From: Leishmania infantum JPCM5 | Taxonomy: Eukaryota; Euglenozoa; Kinetoplastea; Trypanosomatida; Trypanosomatidae | Length of the DNA: 64,000 bases | Assembly: GCF_000002875.2 (NCBI RefSeq) | Contig: NC_009419.2 | Location: 26,933-90,932 of the forward strand | Direction: 5' to 3' | Part shown: positions 18,828 through 29,159 of the stretch, piece after piece | How the letters are laid out: each line of letters starts with the position of its first letter | How positions within the stretch are numbered: the stretch's first letter is position 1 | The notes under the pieces: model-generated | What the model was told of the DNA's origin: nothing | Database searches by the model: none | Seen by the model: only the letters and a program-made list of their open reading frames with translations | Position numbers and translations under genes: made by a program

Positions 18828-21800
18828 ATGTCATCTTCAGTGCAAGATGCGAGGCCCTCCTCGATGGATGATGCCTCTGCAATGTGGGATCAAATTCAAC
18901 GTATGCCCTTTCAGCAGCTGCAGGAAACTAACGAGTTTGTGTACATTAAAAAGGTGATGTCGCTTGTGGCGCGCTATGTCTTTCTGGAATCTGACCCGAA
19001 GATGGCCGACCCCCGATACACGATCAGTATTGCAAAGCTGCTTAAAACCGTCTCCGCTAAGTGCCTCACCGAATTCGGACGACTCAGCAAGACAGCAGAG
19101 GAAACAACGGCTGAGATAGCGAACCTGCGGAGCGCTTTCAAAACACAACTTTCCTCAAAGGAGGAGGAAATTGAGAAGCTCAGCGACCTATTGCGCAAGG
19201 CTAGAGTAGAGGGGGCATCTCAAAATGCGGCAGCTGAGCCGTCGAGCTCAGAGGAGCTAGTTCGCTTGAAAACCGAGAATGATGAGCTTTCTCTTCAACT
19301 GCGAAACCTAACGCGGCGGAACGCGGAACTGAAGGAGGCCCTTGCATCGCGCAGTGATGACACGAGTGGCATTAAAGAACAGTATGAAAAGGCGCAACTG
19401 GAGTACCGCCACCTTGCAGCAAGGTACAAGCGTCTTGCCGATCGCTCTGCGAAAACAGAGGATATGCTGCAGGAACTGCGTCAGAAAGAGCACGGCAAGA
19501 AGCAAAAGGTAGACGACGAGCTGGATCGACTGCGGCAAAAAGTTCAATCTCTGCAGCAAGAAAACTACGCCCTCGTGCAGTCGCGCGATCGAGCGGAAGA
19601 GCTATGTGAAAAGCGGGAGGCAGAGGCGCTTCGTGACATGACGGAGCTGCGGAGACTGACGAAGGACCTCCTCGACGAAGAGCGCGCAAAGAATAAATCT
19701 CTTCGAGACGAGTTTGTCACCGTCAAGCAGGAATCTGATGCACATGTGGAGCAGCTGATGCACCAGCACGAGGTTGACCTCGACGAAAAGGAGGAGGAGA
19801 TTGCACTACTCCGACGACAGCTGGAAAAGGCCACCAGCCAGCAAAAGTCTCATTTTCACCGTGACTCTTCAATCTCAGACGACTCGTCGTCGCACTCGTC
19901 GGTAAAAACCGGTACACCCGACATCAGCGACAAGGATGCAAAGATGCGCGTGATCCCCACAGAGGAGCAACGCAGGCTGGAGCGCGAGAACGACGATTTG
20001 CACGCCGAGGTGGAGCAGCTCGAACTGCGCATTGACGCACTTGATGAAGAAAACCTTCGACTGACGCGTCTCGTCAAGAACTACGAAAGTGGCAACGAGG
20101 GCTTGTATCGGCTAAGGCAAGAGTTGGCAGACCACACCCGAACTGTGGAGGTTCTCCAAGGCGAAAATGCGCAGCTGCGGGAACGGCTAAACGGCATGGA
20201 AGATTCCATTACGTTCAATGCCGCGCTCCGCGAGCTGTGCAAGCGGGTCGGGGTGACGGAGGAGGAAATCAACAGCCTGCGCCCTCAGAACGCAGCCGCG
20301 TACAGCGAAATGGACACTTTGAAGGAGGAGGTGAGCCTGCTGAAGGAGGAGGTGGAGTGGCTGGAGCGGGAGCGGCGCCATTGGATGAATAAGGTGCGAC
20401 TGCAGCCCCTCATGGACACCAAACTGCGCTTCGAGCTAGGCCTCTCCTCCGAGCAGCTCAAGCAGCTGGACAAGCTGGTGGACCAGATGAAAGCCGGCAC
20501 CGTTATAGTCGAGGAAAACGATGAGAGCTACAAGGATAAATATTTCAAGGAGCTGCAGGCGCGGCGTCGCGATGCTGAGCAGTTTAACGCGTTCGTGAAG
20601 GATCGCATAAATGACGCCCTGAAGAACGCTTTTGTGGACGTGAGCGCCCCTGACACCGCCGCCGCGGTGTCGGCACTGCGAGAGCATATCGATGTGATCA
20701 CCTCCTCGTCCACGGCCGAGGCTGGTGCGCAGGCTGAGGAAAAGATCGAGCGACTGACTCGGCGGCTGGAGGAACTTGAGCAGTCCGAGAAGATGCGCGT
20801 GGAAGAGATTGCGCGTCTGCGGGAGCAGGTGGTGGCCGGCACGGCTGAGAAGGAGGTGATTTGCCGTGAGCGCGATCAGTACCGCGAGGCCATTTTTGGC
20901 GCTGCCGGGATAGGCGCGGCCCAGACCGAAGTCGCAGCCGGTGCACCTGCGCCGGCGCTCGGCGACTTTGGTGAGAGCCGCACAGGGGCTTTGTCAAACG
21001 CGAAGTGGCTGACTGTAGCGAATACGCTGCGCGAGCAGCTACGCGTGAAGGATACGCTGATCGACTCTCTGAGTAAGGAGCTTACAGTGGCGAAGGAGAA
21101 GTTAGAGGCGAGGCATGCTGCTGACGCAGAGCAGCACCGAAAGATGGAGCTCGAGAAGAAAGCAGACGCTTCCTTGCAAGATCAGATCAAAGCACTGACA
21201 GAATTGAACGAGGAGCTCACTGAGAGATGCGGCGCGTTGTCGAAGACGAATAAAGACCTCGAAGACAGCCTCGAGCGACTTGACCGAGGGACGACGAAGG
21301 AGCTGCTGCTCAAAGTGGTTCTGCTGCGTCGCCGCGAGGCGACTCTCCTTCAGCGACTGCGCCGAGCTCTCACTACACAAGAGGAGTCGAGTGCAGCTGT
21401 CAGACGAGTGGAGTCTCAGATGAAGAATACACTGGAGCGGCTTCGCGAGGTACTGGAGAATGATGGCCCCATCGAGGACGCGGTGCTGCCTCGTTCGTCA
21501 GCGGGGTGCAGCATGGAGAGCGAGATGCTCAGCTTCCTCGACTACGCCGTCCGGCATCTGCTTCAAGGCAGAATGTATCGAGAAGACAGCCGTTTTCTCC
21601 TTCACCTCAAGCAGGTTTATCAAGGTATGGAGGCCAACCAAGAGGTTTTGGAGCTGCGTCTCGACACGAAACGTCTTCGACACGAGCTGGCGGAGAAACA
21701 GGCGGAAATGGATGCACTGTCCGCCGAGGTGGCAGGCCTTCGCGCGGCGGCGACTGCCACCGAGGACGCAAGGGTGAACCCGAGCCCCGAATACACGGCT

Positions 21801-24800
21801 GCGGCCGTTGCAAAGAGCGAGGCAGAGGCAGCCACGTACAAACAGAAGTACGCTCTCGCCGCAAAGCGGCTTGAGGCTCGCGAGAAGGAGGTGGCGCAGC
21901 TAGAAAACGATATCGACTCTGCACGTCAAGAAGTCATCGAGGTGCGAGACCACATCCGCAACATCCTCAATGAGGGCGCTGACACGAAGGTGACGCCTTG
22001 TGGGTCGCTGCCGCACGCGAAGGTGAGCCCGACGGAGCTGGCTCGGTTGGAGAAAGAAATCGCGAGGCTGAAGACTGTCAACTTAGGGCTTCTGCACCAC
22101 TCCATGGATCTGCAGTCGCAGGGTAAGTCATTGGAAATAGAGCTAGAGGCCAAACAGCAAGAGATCACGCTCTTGAAAAGTTCCGCAGATTCGCATCTGG
22201 TAACCACCTTTGTGAGCGCTGCGATTCGCGAACACGCCGCACTACGCCGGCAGAGTGAGCTGGCCCTCATCCAGGCGAAGCGACTCAAAATGCAACTGGC
22301 TGCAACGGAGGCTAACTATCACGTTGTTGCTAATGAGGCGACGGTGTACAAGACGGGCGCATATCGCCTGTATCGCAAGTACGTGGAGCAGGTCGTGTCC
22401 GTTGTGGATTACTTGCGGTGCGTGCAGCGCGCCAGCAAAGGCTCTCTCTCGCCGCACCAGGCGGAGATCATGGATCGCCGCCTTCGCAAAATCGTCTCGG
22501 ACCTCGGTGAGTGCTTTGGCCGGAGCAAGATGCTGGCGATGCAGCTCTCTGACGCGCAGAACACTGTCGCCACTCTGGAACAGCAGTTGTCTCTACTGCA
22601 TATGGAGGACAGCCCAGCCAAACGGGATGCGATAGACGTGAGGCTACAGGAGGCGCGTAGCAGAGTACGCGAGCACGACCGCCTCATGACGGAGTGCCAG
22701 GAGGAGAGGCAATTCCTACAGGCGAAGCTGATCCGCGCCGAGGCAAACAATAAAGATCTCAACGCCGAGGTGGCGCGGCTTGAGTTCGGGTACATGACAG
22801 CATCCCCCCTCGATGCAGAGCTGCTGGCCACACTTTTGCAGCTAAAGGAGAGTGTCTTTGACAAGGCGGTGGCACCGTCTGTGACCCTCGAATCAGCTCT
22901 ATCCACCGCGTCGAACAAGCTGGGCTCGGGCAGCGCAGACGACGGCGACCTCGCCATTCGCGAGTACAAAAATGCGGTGCTTCGGCAGACAGAGCTCGCA
23001 CAACAGTGCGCCACGCTGAAGAGGCAGGTGGCCGATGTGGACGCCGAGCGTCGCCGAATCGAGCACATGGCGGCGCAGCTGAGGGAGGAGGTACAGCAGG
23101 CGAGCGAGCAGGCTGCGTTCGCGCAGCGGCAGCTCGAAGAAGAGCGGCAAAAGGCGACGCAGCGCGAGGCGCGACTGCTGCGGGCGCATGAGACACAGTT
23201 GGAGGTGGCTCGCCGGGCCACAGAGCACAACGTTCACTGCTTGCAAGAAATGATCCAGAAGAAGGAGCAGCTAATCTCCTCTCTGCAGGAGCAGCTCTCC
23301 GCCGAACGCAGGAAGGGCGTCGAGTACGGGCTCGGCGAAGCAGTGCGAATGGAGCGGCTGCATGAGCACATGTTCCGTGAAAACACTGCCATGGTGGAGC
23401 GCTTCAAGAGCGCTATTGAAACTGTCGGGGACTCCGTGCGCCATGCGGGTGAGAGCGCAGCTCTGCCTCTTTTCATACCGGGCACCAGTAACGGCCTGCA
23501 GGAGCAGCTGCAGTTTCTTACTGCGGAGACAGTCCGCCTCCGTCACGAGTTGAAGGAGGCCCGCGCAAGTAGCATTGTGCTAGAGTCGCAGCTGGAGCAG
23601 CAGGTGCAGCAGCAGCTGTCGACTCGCGCCCCGCACGCTGGAGCCCCGCCAGGCCACAACACCGATGCTCTCATGGGCATCATACGCAATCAAACGGCAA
23701 TGGTGGAGAGCCTGCGACAGCGGGAGATGCAGCTGACAGCAGAGCTCCAGCGTGAGAAGGAACAGCGGGCCTCTATGGAGCGGCAACTGAGCGATGTCCA
23801 GGCCCAACATGCGGAACAGGGAGGCATGTTACAGCTTCTGTCACAAGTGGCGTCCGCCGGTGGTGTGTCTGATGCACCGCTGGTAGGCGAGCTGCGCGCC
23901 CAGAACGCGGCTCTTGATCAGGAGCTGCGCATGATGCGCCAAATGTTGGAGGAGGAGCGGGCGCACGCAAGGCGCTTCCAGGTGGATGCTGCAGAGTGGA
24001 AGACACATATCGATGCACTGCAGGCTGAGGTGTCAGCGCAGCAGGTGGAGACGGAGCGTGCACAGCACCTGGCGGCGCTTAACGAAGGGCTGCGGGTGGA
24101 TCTCAACACTGTGAAAGAGCAGAACGACAAGCTGATGGTGGCCGCTACGATCCTCAAGCAGAAGCTGATGGACGAGGCGCACCGCAGCGGTGAGTCTGCC
24201 CGGCTGCATCAGCAAGAGATCGCACTGGCGCAGCGCATGGGCACCATCCAACAAGAGTCGGCGAGCCACATGAAGGTGCTTGATCACCGCATTCGCGCCA
24301 TCCAGAAGGAGCTCAACGAGCGGGTGGAAAAGGAGAAGACGATGCTGGAAAAGAACACGGAGTCGCAGCGACTTGTGTACCAGCTACACCAGCAGCTGTG
24401 TGCCAAGGATCGTGAGTTGGCTTCTCTGCAAGAGCAGCTGCGGCAGTTCAGTAGTACCTCGCCGGTACGCTTGCAGCAACGCGCCAGTGCGGTTGCCTCG
24501 GGTCTGCAAAGTCGAGGCACGCAGGTAGTCGCGGCGAGAGAAGAGCCGTTGCTGCAGCGCGGGAAAGAGGACGCTGTGGCGGGATCCAAGGCTGCTGCCG
24601 CTGGGCATCAACGAGCTGCATCTATGACTGACGCCGCAGGCGTTGAGACACTTACGAGCGTTATAGATAACCTCAAGCTCGTGATTGCAAAGTTGCAGAG
24701 CGAGAACGCCGATCTCCGCTCGACGCAAGTGCAGTCCGCCCGCTACGCGCGCCAATCACGAGAGCTGCGCGAACTAAAGAAACGGGAGCAGAGTTTGCAG

Positions 24801-25235
24801 ACTCAGCTCGAAGATCTGTCCCGGCAGCTCGTGAGCTTGCGTGCTTCCTCCAGAGGCGACGGTGCCTCTTCTGTGTCGAACGCGGAGCTACATCGTCGTC
24901 TCGCAACTGAGCAAGCTGCCGCGGAGCAGTGCGAGATGGAACTCAACAACCTCCGTCTTCAACTTTCTAATGCCGATCGCCGGGTTGTCCGCCCACTGGA
25001 TCCGACTAGTGGCGGTGCACAAGCGACGGCAGCCACGCCTGCAGCTCACTCGACCGTGCCTCCGCCACTGCCAAAGTCTCGCTTTTCCCATCACCAAGAG
25101 CGCCGTGGTGGAGATATGAGCTCGCTGGCTGAACTGCCGCAACGTCGCTTGAGTTCCACTCGATTGAGCGACACCGCCTCCGCGACTGCCGACCACAGTG
25201 CATCTCCGCAATTCTGCCACCGTGGCGAACTGTAA
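18828..25235 (+). CDS. Giant coiled-coil protein, CEP290-like (putative ciliary transition-zone protein)
   Basis: The 2135-residue product is coiled coil almost throughout, with a short globular-looking N-terminus (WDQIQRMPFQQLQETNEF and the following 100 residues) and a disordered Ser/Pro/Ala tail. Two local patterns recall CEP290. Around residues 419-520 a KNYESGNEGLYRLRQEL stretch is followed by NAALRELCKRVGV and then by LKEEVEWLERERRHWMNKVR, the order seen in CEP290 (DYESGxxGL, ENExLRxxxGL, EIExLEEERxxLKxK). Near residues 1942-1965, LTSVIDNLKLVIAKLQSEN resembles the conserved C-terminal segment of CEP290. Length (CEP290 about 2480) and colinear order fit. CEP290 links the transition-zone membrane to axonemal doublets at the flagellum base. 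Heptad proteins give false similarity easily, so the family name is an inference. The frame opens at TTG 18789; ATG 18828 is the first ATG. Confidence 0.6.
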   Translation: MSSSVQDARPSSMDDASAMWDQIQRMPFQQLQETNEFVYIKKVMSLVARYVFLESDPKMADPRYTISIAKLLKTVSAKCLTEFGRLSKTAEETTAEIANLRSAFKTQLSSKEEEIEKLSDLLRKARVEGASQNAAAEPSSSEELVRLKTENDELSLQLRNLTRRNAELKEALASRSDDTSGIKEQYEKAQLEYRHLAARYKRLADRSAKTEDMLQELRQKEHGKKQKVDDELDRLRQKVQSLQQENYALVQSRDRAEELCEKREAEALRDMTELRRLTKDLLDEERAKNKSLRDEFVTVKQESDAHVEQLMHQHEVDLDEKEEEIALLRRQLEKATSQQKSHFHRDSSISDDSSSHSSVKTGTPDISDKDAKMRVIPTEEQRRLERENDDLHAEVEQLELRIDALDEENLRLTRLVKNYESGNEGLYRLRQELADHTRTVEVLQGENAQLRERLNGMEDSITFNAALRELCKRVGVTEEEINSLRPQNAAAYSEMDTLKEEVSLLKEEVEWLERERRHWMNKVRLQPLMDTKLRFELGLSSEQLKQLDKLVDQMKAGTVIVEENDESYKDKYFKELQARRRDAEQFNAFVKDRINDALKNAFVDVSAPDTAAAVSALREHIDVITSSSTAEAGAQAEEKIERLTRRLEELEQSEKMRVEEIARLREQVVAGTAEKEVICRERDQYREAIFGAAGIGAAQTEVAAGAPAPALGDFGESRTGALSNAKWLTVANTLREQLRVKDTLIDSLSKELTVAKEKLEARHAADAEQHRKMELEKKADASLQDQIKALTELNEELTERCGALSKTNKDLEDSLERLDRGTTKELLLKVVLLRRREATLLQRLRRALTTQEESSAAVRRVESQMKNTLERLREVLENDGPIEDAVLPRSSAGCSMESEMLSFLDYAVRHLLQGRMYREDSRFLLHLKQVYQGMEANQEVLELRLDTKRLRHELAEKQAEMDALSAEVAGLRAAATATEDARVNPSPEYTAAAVAKSEAEAATYKQKYALAAKRLEAREKEVAQLENDIDSARQEVIEVRDHIRNILNEGADTKVTPCGSLPHAKVSPTELARLEKEIARLKTVNLGLLHHSMDLQSQGKSLEIELEAKQQEITLLKSSADSHLVTTFVSAAIREHAALRRQSELALIQAKRLKMQLAATEANYHVVANEATVYKTGAYRLYRKYVEQVVSVVDYLRCVQRASKGSLSPHQAEIMDRRLRKIVSDLGECFGRSKMLAMQLSDAQNTVATLEQQLSLLHMEDSPAKRDAIDVRLQEARSRVREHDRLMTECQEERQFLQAKLIRAEANNKDLNAEVARLEFGYMTASPLDAELLATLLQLKESVFDKAVAPSVTLESALSTASNKLGSGSADDGDLAIREYKNAVLRQTELAQQCATLKRQVADVDAERRRIEHMAAQLREEVQQASEQAAFAQRQLEEERQKATQREARLLRAHETQLEVARRATEHNVHCLQEMIQKKEQLISSLQEQLSAERRKGVEYGLGEAVRMERLHEHMFRENTAMVERFKSAIETVGDSVRHAGESAALPLFIPGTSNGLQEQLQFLTAETVRLRHELKEARASSIVLESQLEQQVQQQLSTRAPHAGAPPGHNTDALMGIIRNQTAMVESLRQREMQLTAELQREKEQRASMERQLSDVQAQHAEQGGMLQLLSQVASAGGVSDAPLVGELRAQNAALDQELRMMRQMLEEERAHARRFQVDAAEWKTHIDALQAEVSAQQVETERAQHLAALNEGLRVDLNTVKEQNDKLMVAATILKQKLMDEAHRSGESARLHQQEIALAQRMGTIQQESASHMKVLDHRIRAIQKELNERVEKEKTMLEKNTESQRLVYQLHQQLCAKDRELASLQEQLRQFSSTSPVRLQQRASAVASGLQSRGTQVVAAREEPLLQRGKEDAVAGSKAAAAGHQRAASMTDAAGVETLTSVIDNLKLVIAKLQSENADLRSTQVQSARYARQSRELRELKKREQSLQTQLEDLSRQLVSLRASSRGDGASSVSNAELHRRLATEQAAAEQCEMELNNLRLQLSNADRRVVRPLDPTSGGAQATAATPAAHSTVPPPLPKSRFSHHQERRGGDMSSLAELPQRRLSSTRLSDTASATADHSASPQFCHRGEL

Positions 25236-26190
25236 TTAGGATGCGCTGTTGTGGCGCCGAAATGAGAGACGCTTGCCTACGCCAAATAGAAGCTGGGGCG
25301 TGTAGAGCAACAGAGAGGCACAAGCACGTCCTTTTCGTATACTATACGTGCAAACGCTACAGACAAGACGGTGGCACAGCCCCACACGCTAGCACACGCC
25401 CCTCTTCCCTGCACACACGCACACACACGCACACCATTCACGCCCGGCGCAGATTTGTCTTTTGTGTGTTGGTTTCATTTTTTGTTCTTTCTGCTTGAAT
25501 GCATCAGCTCCATGTCTTGTGCATGCCTTTCTGGCTGAAATCGCACAAAGGCACTGCACGCGTCAAGTTTGCGCAACTACTCGAAAACGAATCAGGCCCG
25601 CATGATATGCCGGTTGATATGAGGGGCCCCTATAACAGGGGCACTCTCAGCACAGTCGAATCCGTAGTCGTGCAGAGGGGCTGAAGAGTGTGGAGACATA
25701 GTAAGCTCACGCTGTGTACGTTTTCATTTGGCGCACTGCCTTGGGATGCACTGGACAGCATACCACCCAATCCTGTGTGACACTGCGCATATTCACTGTG
25801 ATGATGCTTCGGCTACCTTTCTCTTTCTTCTCTTCACCCTCCCCTTCCCTGCCTTCTTTTTCACCTCTGCATTCACCGAGGCGAGTGCGCACGTGTGCCA
25901 GTGCGTCTGTGTCTGTGCGCACGCTCGTGCCCACTAGGACAGTACCGCGATAGTTGCTGTGCTCCTCTTGGTGCTTCTCCTCGTGGCACCTGGTTTCAAA
26001 CTGGGCTGCCCGGCCGTCTCACAGGCACTCACACAGTCGACTCCGACCTCCCTCCCTTCCAGAGTGCACACGATTTCTCTGCTAGCCCTTGGTTTCTTCT
26101 GTTGCTGTGTTCCTCTTCTCATTCCCGGCCGTGCGTCGGCACCTCTCGCTCCATCCCCTTCAGTACACAGAGGAAGCATCGGCGCCGCCA
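25236..26190. other. Intergenic spacer before the Kish gene, with splice signal
   Basis: Holds the 3' UTR of the giant coiled-coil gene and the 5' UTR of the Kish gene. Pyrimidine-rich stretches at 25818-25875 and 26090-26160 are clear; the second ends in TTCAG at about 26159-26163, 28 bases before the Kish ATG, the best trans-splice acceptor candidate. Open frames in these tracts are UTR translations. A short ACAC run is at 25410-25432. Confidence 0.55.
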
Positions 26191-26412
26191 ATGAGCGCCC
26201 TATTCGACTTCGAGACGGTCTTGTATGTGTTGCTCTTGATTGTGTGCACTGCAACGTACCTTAGACAATTCAGACCCACACTGTACCACCGTGATAGTTT
26301 TGAGCTCTACAAGAAGTTCCTCTACAAGTGTAGCGTGGTGGGCGATCGCCTCTCTCCGTGGGTTTCCATTTGCTGTCTCGTCTTGGCGTTTCGCGTCATT
26401 TTTGTGTATTGA
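26191..26412 (+). CDS. Kish/TMEM167 family small secretory-pathway membrane protein
   Basis: A 73-residue protein, the length of the Kish family (about 72). It begins MSALFDFETVLYVLLLIVC, a first membrane helix, has the loop TYLRQFRPTLYHR, then a central segment ending VVGDRLSPWVSICCLVLAFRVIF, where the family has G-E-R-K-SP-x-x-x-x-CC. Kish proteins sit in the Golgi or ER membrane and are needed for constitutive secretion in animals. The frame is open upstream to 26089, but that part is a pyrimidine-tract translation; ATG 26191 gives an exact family-length protein and lies just after a likely splice acceptor. Its small size makes it easy to miss or to annotate with the wrong start. Confidence 0.88.
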   Translation: MSALFDFETVLYVLLLIVCTATYLRQFRPTLYHRDSFELYKKFLYKCSVVGDRLSPWVSICCLVLAFRVIFVY

Positions 26413-27384
26413 GGGGACAAGAGAAAACAAAGCATGCTGTCAAAAAAGCCCATACAGAAAGGAAAACCGATGAAATGAAGCTCCAACATGTGCGGGGGGG
26501 CATGCCTGTCGGTCGCTGCTAGCACCCCGTTGAGAATGTTGACGGGGACGGCGCTCATGTCGCTGACGCACCAAATCCACCGTCTGCTGTGGACTTCAAA
26601 CCCGTCTCGGCACACATACAAAATATCGTGACTGAGGGTGCCGGTCGGGGAGCTCTCCCTTTCCCAAAAGCCTCCTCGCCTGAGGTGCCTTGCATGTGCT
26701 CACCTAATCCCGCCTCATGTTTCTCTCGTCATCTGTAGTTCCGCCGCCCCAAGCGTCTGCCTCCGTTGGCTTAGGTGGGAGAAAGATATTGCCGTGCTGT
26801 TCTTCACAAACGCATAGAAATTGTCACCCAGGCGCCTAGGTAGTGCTGCCACTTCTTTGCGGTGTGTCATCTCTTGCATTCGATATCAGTGCTTGCATAT
26901 TCTTGGGCGACTCCCCCCCCCCCCAAATACAGAGCCAAGCAAAAAAAAATACCAGGTGCGCACTTCCGACCCCGTCACGGAGACCACTGTCAAACAACAC
27001 ATTCCACTGTAAAAAAGAAGTAGCGTCACACACCCTCACTTCTGCTGTGCTTGCCGTTTTCGCTTTTTTTTACTGCGGCGAACTTTTAGCTGAGACACTA
27101 CATCGCCTTTTCACTCCGTCCTGCACTCCGTGGCTCTCTCTTTAGGTATTCTTTCCGTCTCATCACATTCGCGCAGCTGATAGTTTGGTGGAAACTGACG
27201 GTGCATCGAAGCCGCACCTTGTGACCCTTCCTTTTCAGTCTAGTAGTAGTGGGAGTAGTAGTAGTGATCCTCCTTCCTGCTTCGTTCTCTGCCTGTGCGC
27301 GCGTCTTGGCGTAGCGTGCGGTTCTCCGTATCGCACTTACAAACAGTGCTTCTTTCCCATCTCGCGCGTTGCGTGGTGGACCAC
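26413..27384. other. Intergenic spacer before NDUFA5
   Basis: 972 bases of UTR sequence. A C10 run at 26914-26923 and an A10 run at about 26941-26950 are homopolymers. A TAGTAG/GTAGTA microsatellite lies at 27240-27266, ahead of a pyrimidine-rich tract that could serve the NDUFA5 acceptor. No domain in any open frame. Confidence 0.5.
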
Positions 27385-28176
27385 ATGCTCTGCTCACGAT
27401 CACTGCTAGGTGCGTTCTGTAGCACCACGCGCCTTCTCACCATCAGCGATGAGTACATTCCCCGCGCCTTTCCGGTGAAGTCGACGACCGGCCTCGCCGG
27501 TGTGGCTGTGGAGCCTCTGTGGAAGCCGAAGCTGCTTGCCGCCGCCTCGGAGCTGCAAGCGTTCCTCCACACATCCGACATTCCGCCAGAGTCGACCTAT
27601 TACAACGTAACCATGACCTTAGTAAAGCGCATCAACTACGGCATCAAGGAGTGCCAGGATGACTGGTGCACGCTAGAGAAGAAGTTCTTCTGGGGCTGGC
27701 CAGTGGAGTATATCCTTCAAGTGACCTGGCGCGAGCTTGAGACGGCGCAGAAGTGGAATGAGTGGCGCTTTTGGGAGCTGGACCCGGAGCAGGTGAAGCG
27801 CGTAGCCCGCGAGGATCAGGCCATAGGGAAGGAGGGCTTAGGCTACAACACTCCTTGGGAGCAAGTTGTGCGCGAGGACTTCGACAAGCGCAAGAAGGCT
27901 CTCACACAGGAGGAGATGGCGGAGCTCAAGCGCATGGACACGGAGCGGATGGCGCGCGAGACGGCGGCGTACAAGGAGCGCAAGGAACGCATCCGTGACG
28001 ACTTAGAGAAGGCGCGTGGCGAGATGCTCAAAAAGTTCCTGAACAAGCGGTACGCCGTAGACAAGGATCTGATGCGGATGCAGCCGGGTAAGAGCTACTC
28101 TGGCAAGAGCGCCGACGACCTTATTCACGAACTGCGCGCCTCCGTGAAGCAGACCCCTCCCCCTGCCAACAAGTAG
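27385..28176 (+). CDS. NADH:ubiquinone oxidoreductase subunit NDUFA5 (B13) family protein
   Basis: Accessory subunit of mitochondrial complex I, on the matrix arm. The 263-residue product begins MLCSRSLLGAFCSTTRLLTIS, a good mitochondrial presequence. Next comes the NDUFA5 domain: STTGLAGVAVEPLWKPKL, an IPPESTYYNVT segment matching the family's helix pair, and WPVEYILQVTWRELETAQK with WNEWRFWEL, the strongly conserved end of B13. The remaining 120 residues are charged and helical (for example ELKRMDTERMARETAAYKERKER), an extension absent from the animal protein of about 115 residues. Long C-terminal extensions are common in trypanosomatid complex I subunits. The frame is open upstream to 27295, but ATG 27385 gives the targeting peptide. 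Confidence 0.82.
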   Translation: MLCSRSLLGAFCSTTRLLTISDEYIPRAFPVKSTTGLAGVAVEPLWKPKLLAAASELQAFLHTSDIPPESTYYNVTMTLVKRINYGIKECQDDWCTLEKKFFWGWPVEYILQVTWRELETAQKWNEWRFWELDPEQVKRVAREDQAIGKEGLGYNTPWEQVVREDFDKRKKALTQEEMAELKRMDTERMARETAAYKERKERIRDDLEKARGEMLKKFLNKRYAVDKDLMRMQPGKSYSGKSADDLIHELRASVKQTPPPANK

Positions 28177-29159
28177 GCAGCCGGATCTCGCTTGCAGCGC
28201 TGCAGCGCTGCATGAGATGTGCACGAGAGGCTTCGGCTGGGTGTGGCTTGGCCGTGCGCGAGAGCGACCACAGAGTGCGCTGCGACCACCTTTTGGATAT
28301 TGCTCGGAGAAGGGTGTGGGATGCGGGTATTGTCTTGTGGCGGCGTCTGTGTTGTGTGTGCGGATGTTGCGCGTCGGCCTTCTGTGAGGTTTTATATGTG
28401 TATCATCCTCTCCTTCACCGTTTCTTCGTGTTTTGCACCGTCCAGCTGTTTCCTCTTAGCTAGGTATTCTACATTATCCGCAGCTGCGACCGCCATTCCG
28501 AAAATGAGCACGAATCTCTCTGTCACATCAAACTTCGCACCTTTGATTCGGTGCTGTCAATCGGCTCGAGCACGCCCACGTTCTTGTATCCCTCTCGCTG
28601 TACCACTGAGAGGTGCGCAGGTGGAGGGAATCGGACTCTATCAACCGCAGTCGCCGCCTCTGTCTCACTGTAGACACCTTCCGGTGCCACGCACGTCGCG
28701 GAAAGGTAGGGAAGGGAGGAGATTTCTTTCCCCTACCGGCTACAGGAAAGCAGGGGGGAGCCGAGCTGTAGGCCTTTTTCGCTTTTGTGGATGTCTTTGA
28801 TGCCCACCGCTCATCTCTCTCTTTCTCTCTCCGTCTTCCATTTTTCGATTAAGTTGCATTCGCTCTCTCTCCCTCCAGAGGCACGCGAACACACCAAAGA
28901 CCAACAACAACACAGGCGGCGCACACTTTTTTTTTCAGTTTTGTCGTGGGCTTCTAGAGAGAGCACTTCCTCCTCCTCCTTTGTTCGCATCGAAGGCGAG
29001 CTGTACGACCAAGTACTCAACGTTACATCAAAGACGCACCCTAGCGACCCTGCAAGCGCATCGACACCACTCGCCAGGAAACAACAAACAAGACATTTAA
29101 TCTTCTTTTTCGTCAGCAGGTACACACACCGCTACCTTATTCTTTCTCTAACACACCGC
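28177..29159. other. Intergenic spacer and 5' UTR of the zinc-finger gene
   Basis: 983 bases. Pyrimidine-rich blocks at 28390-28460 and 28805-28880 and a T9 run at 28926-28936 suit trans-splicing. The frame of the downstream gene remains open back to 28785, but that part encodes low-complexity Ser/Leu/Thr sequence typical of UTR. No separate gene. Confidence 0.5.
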
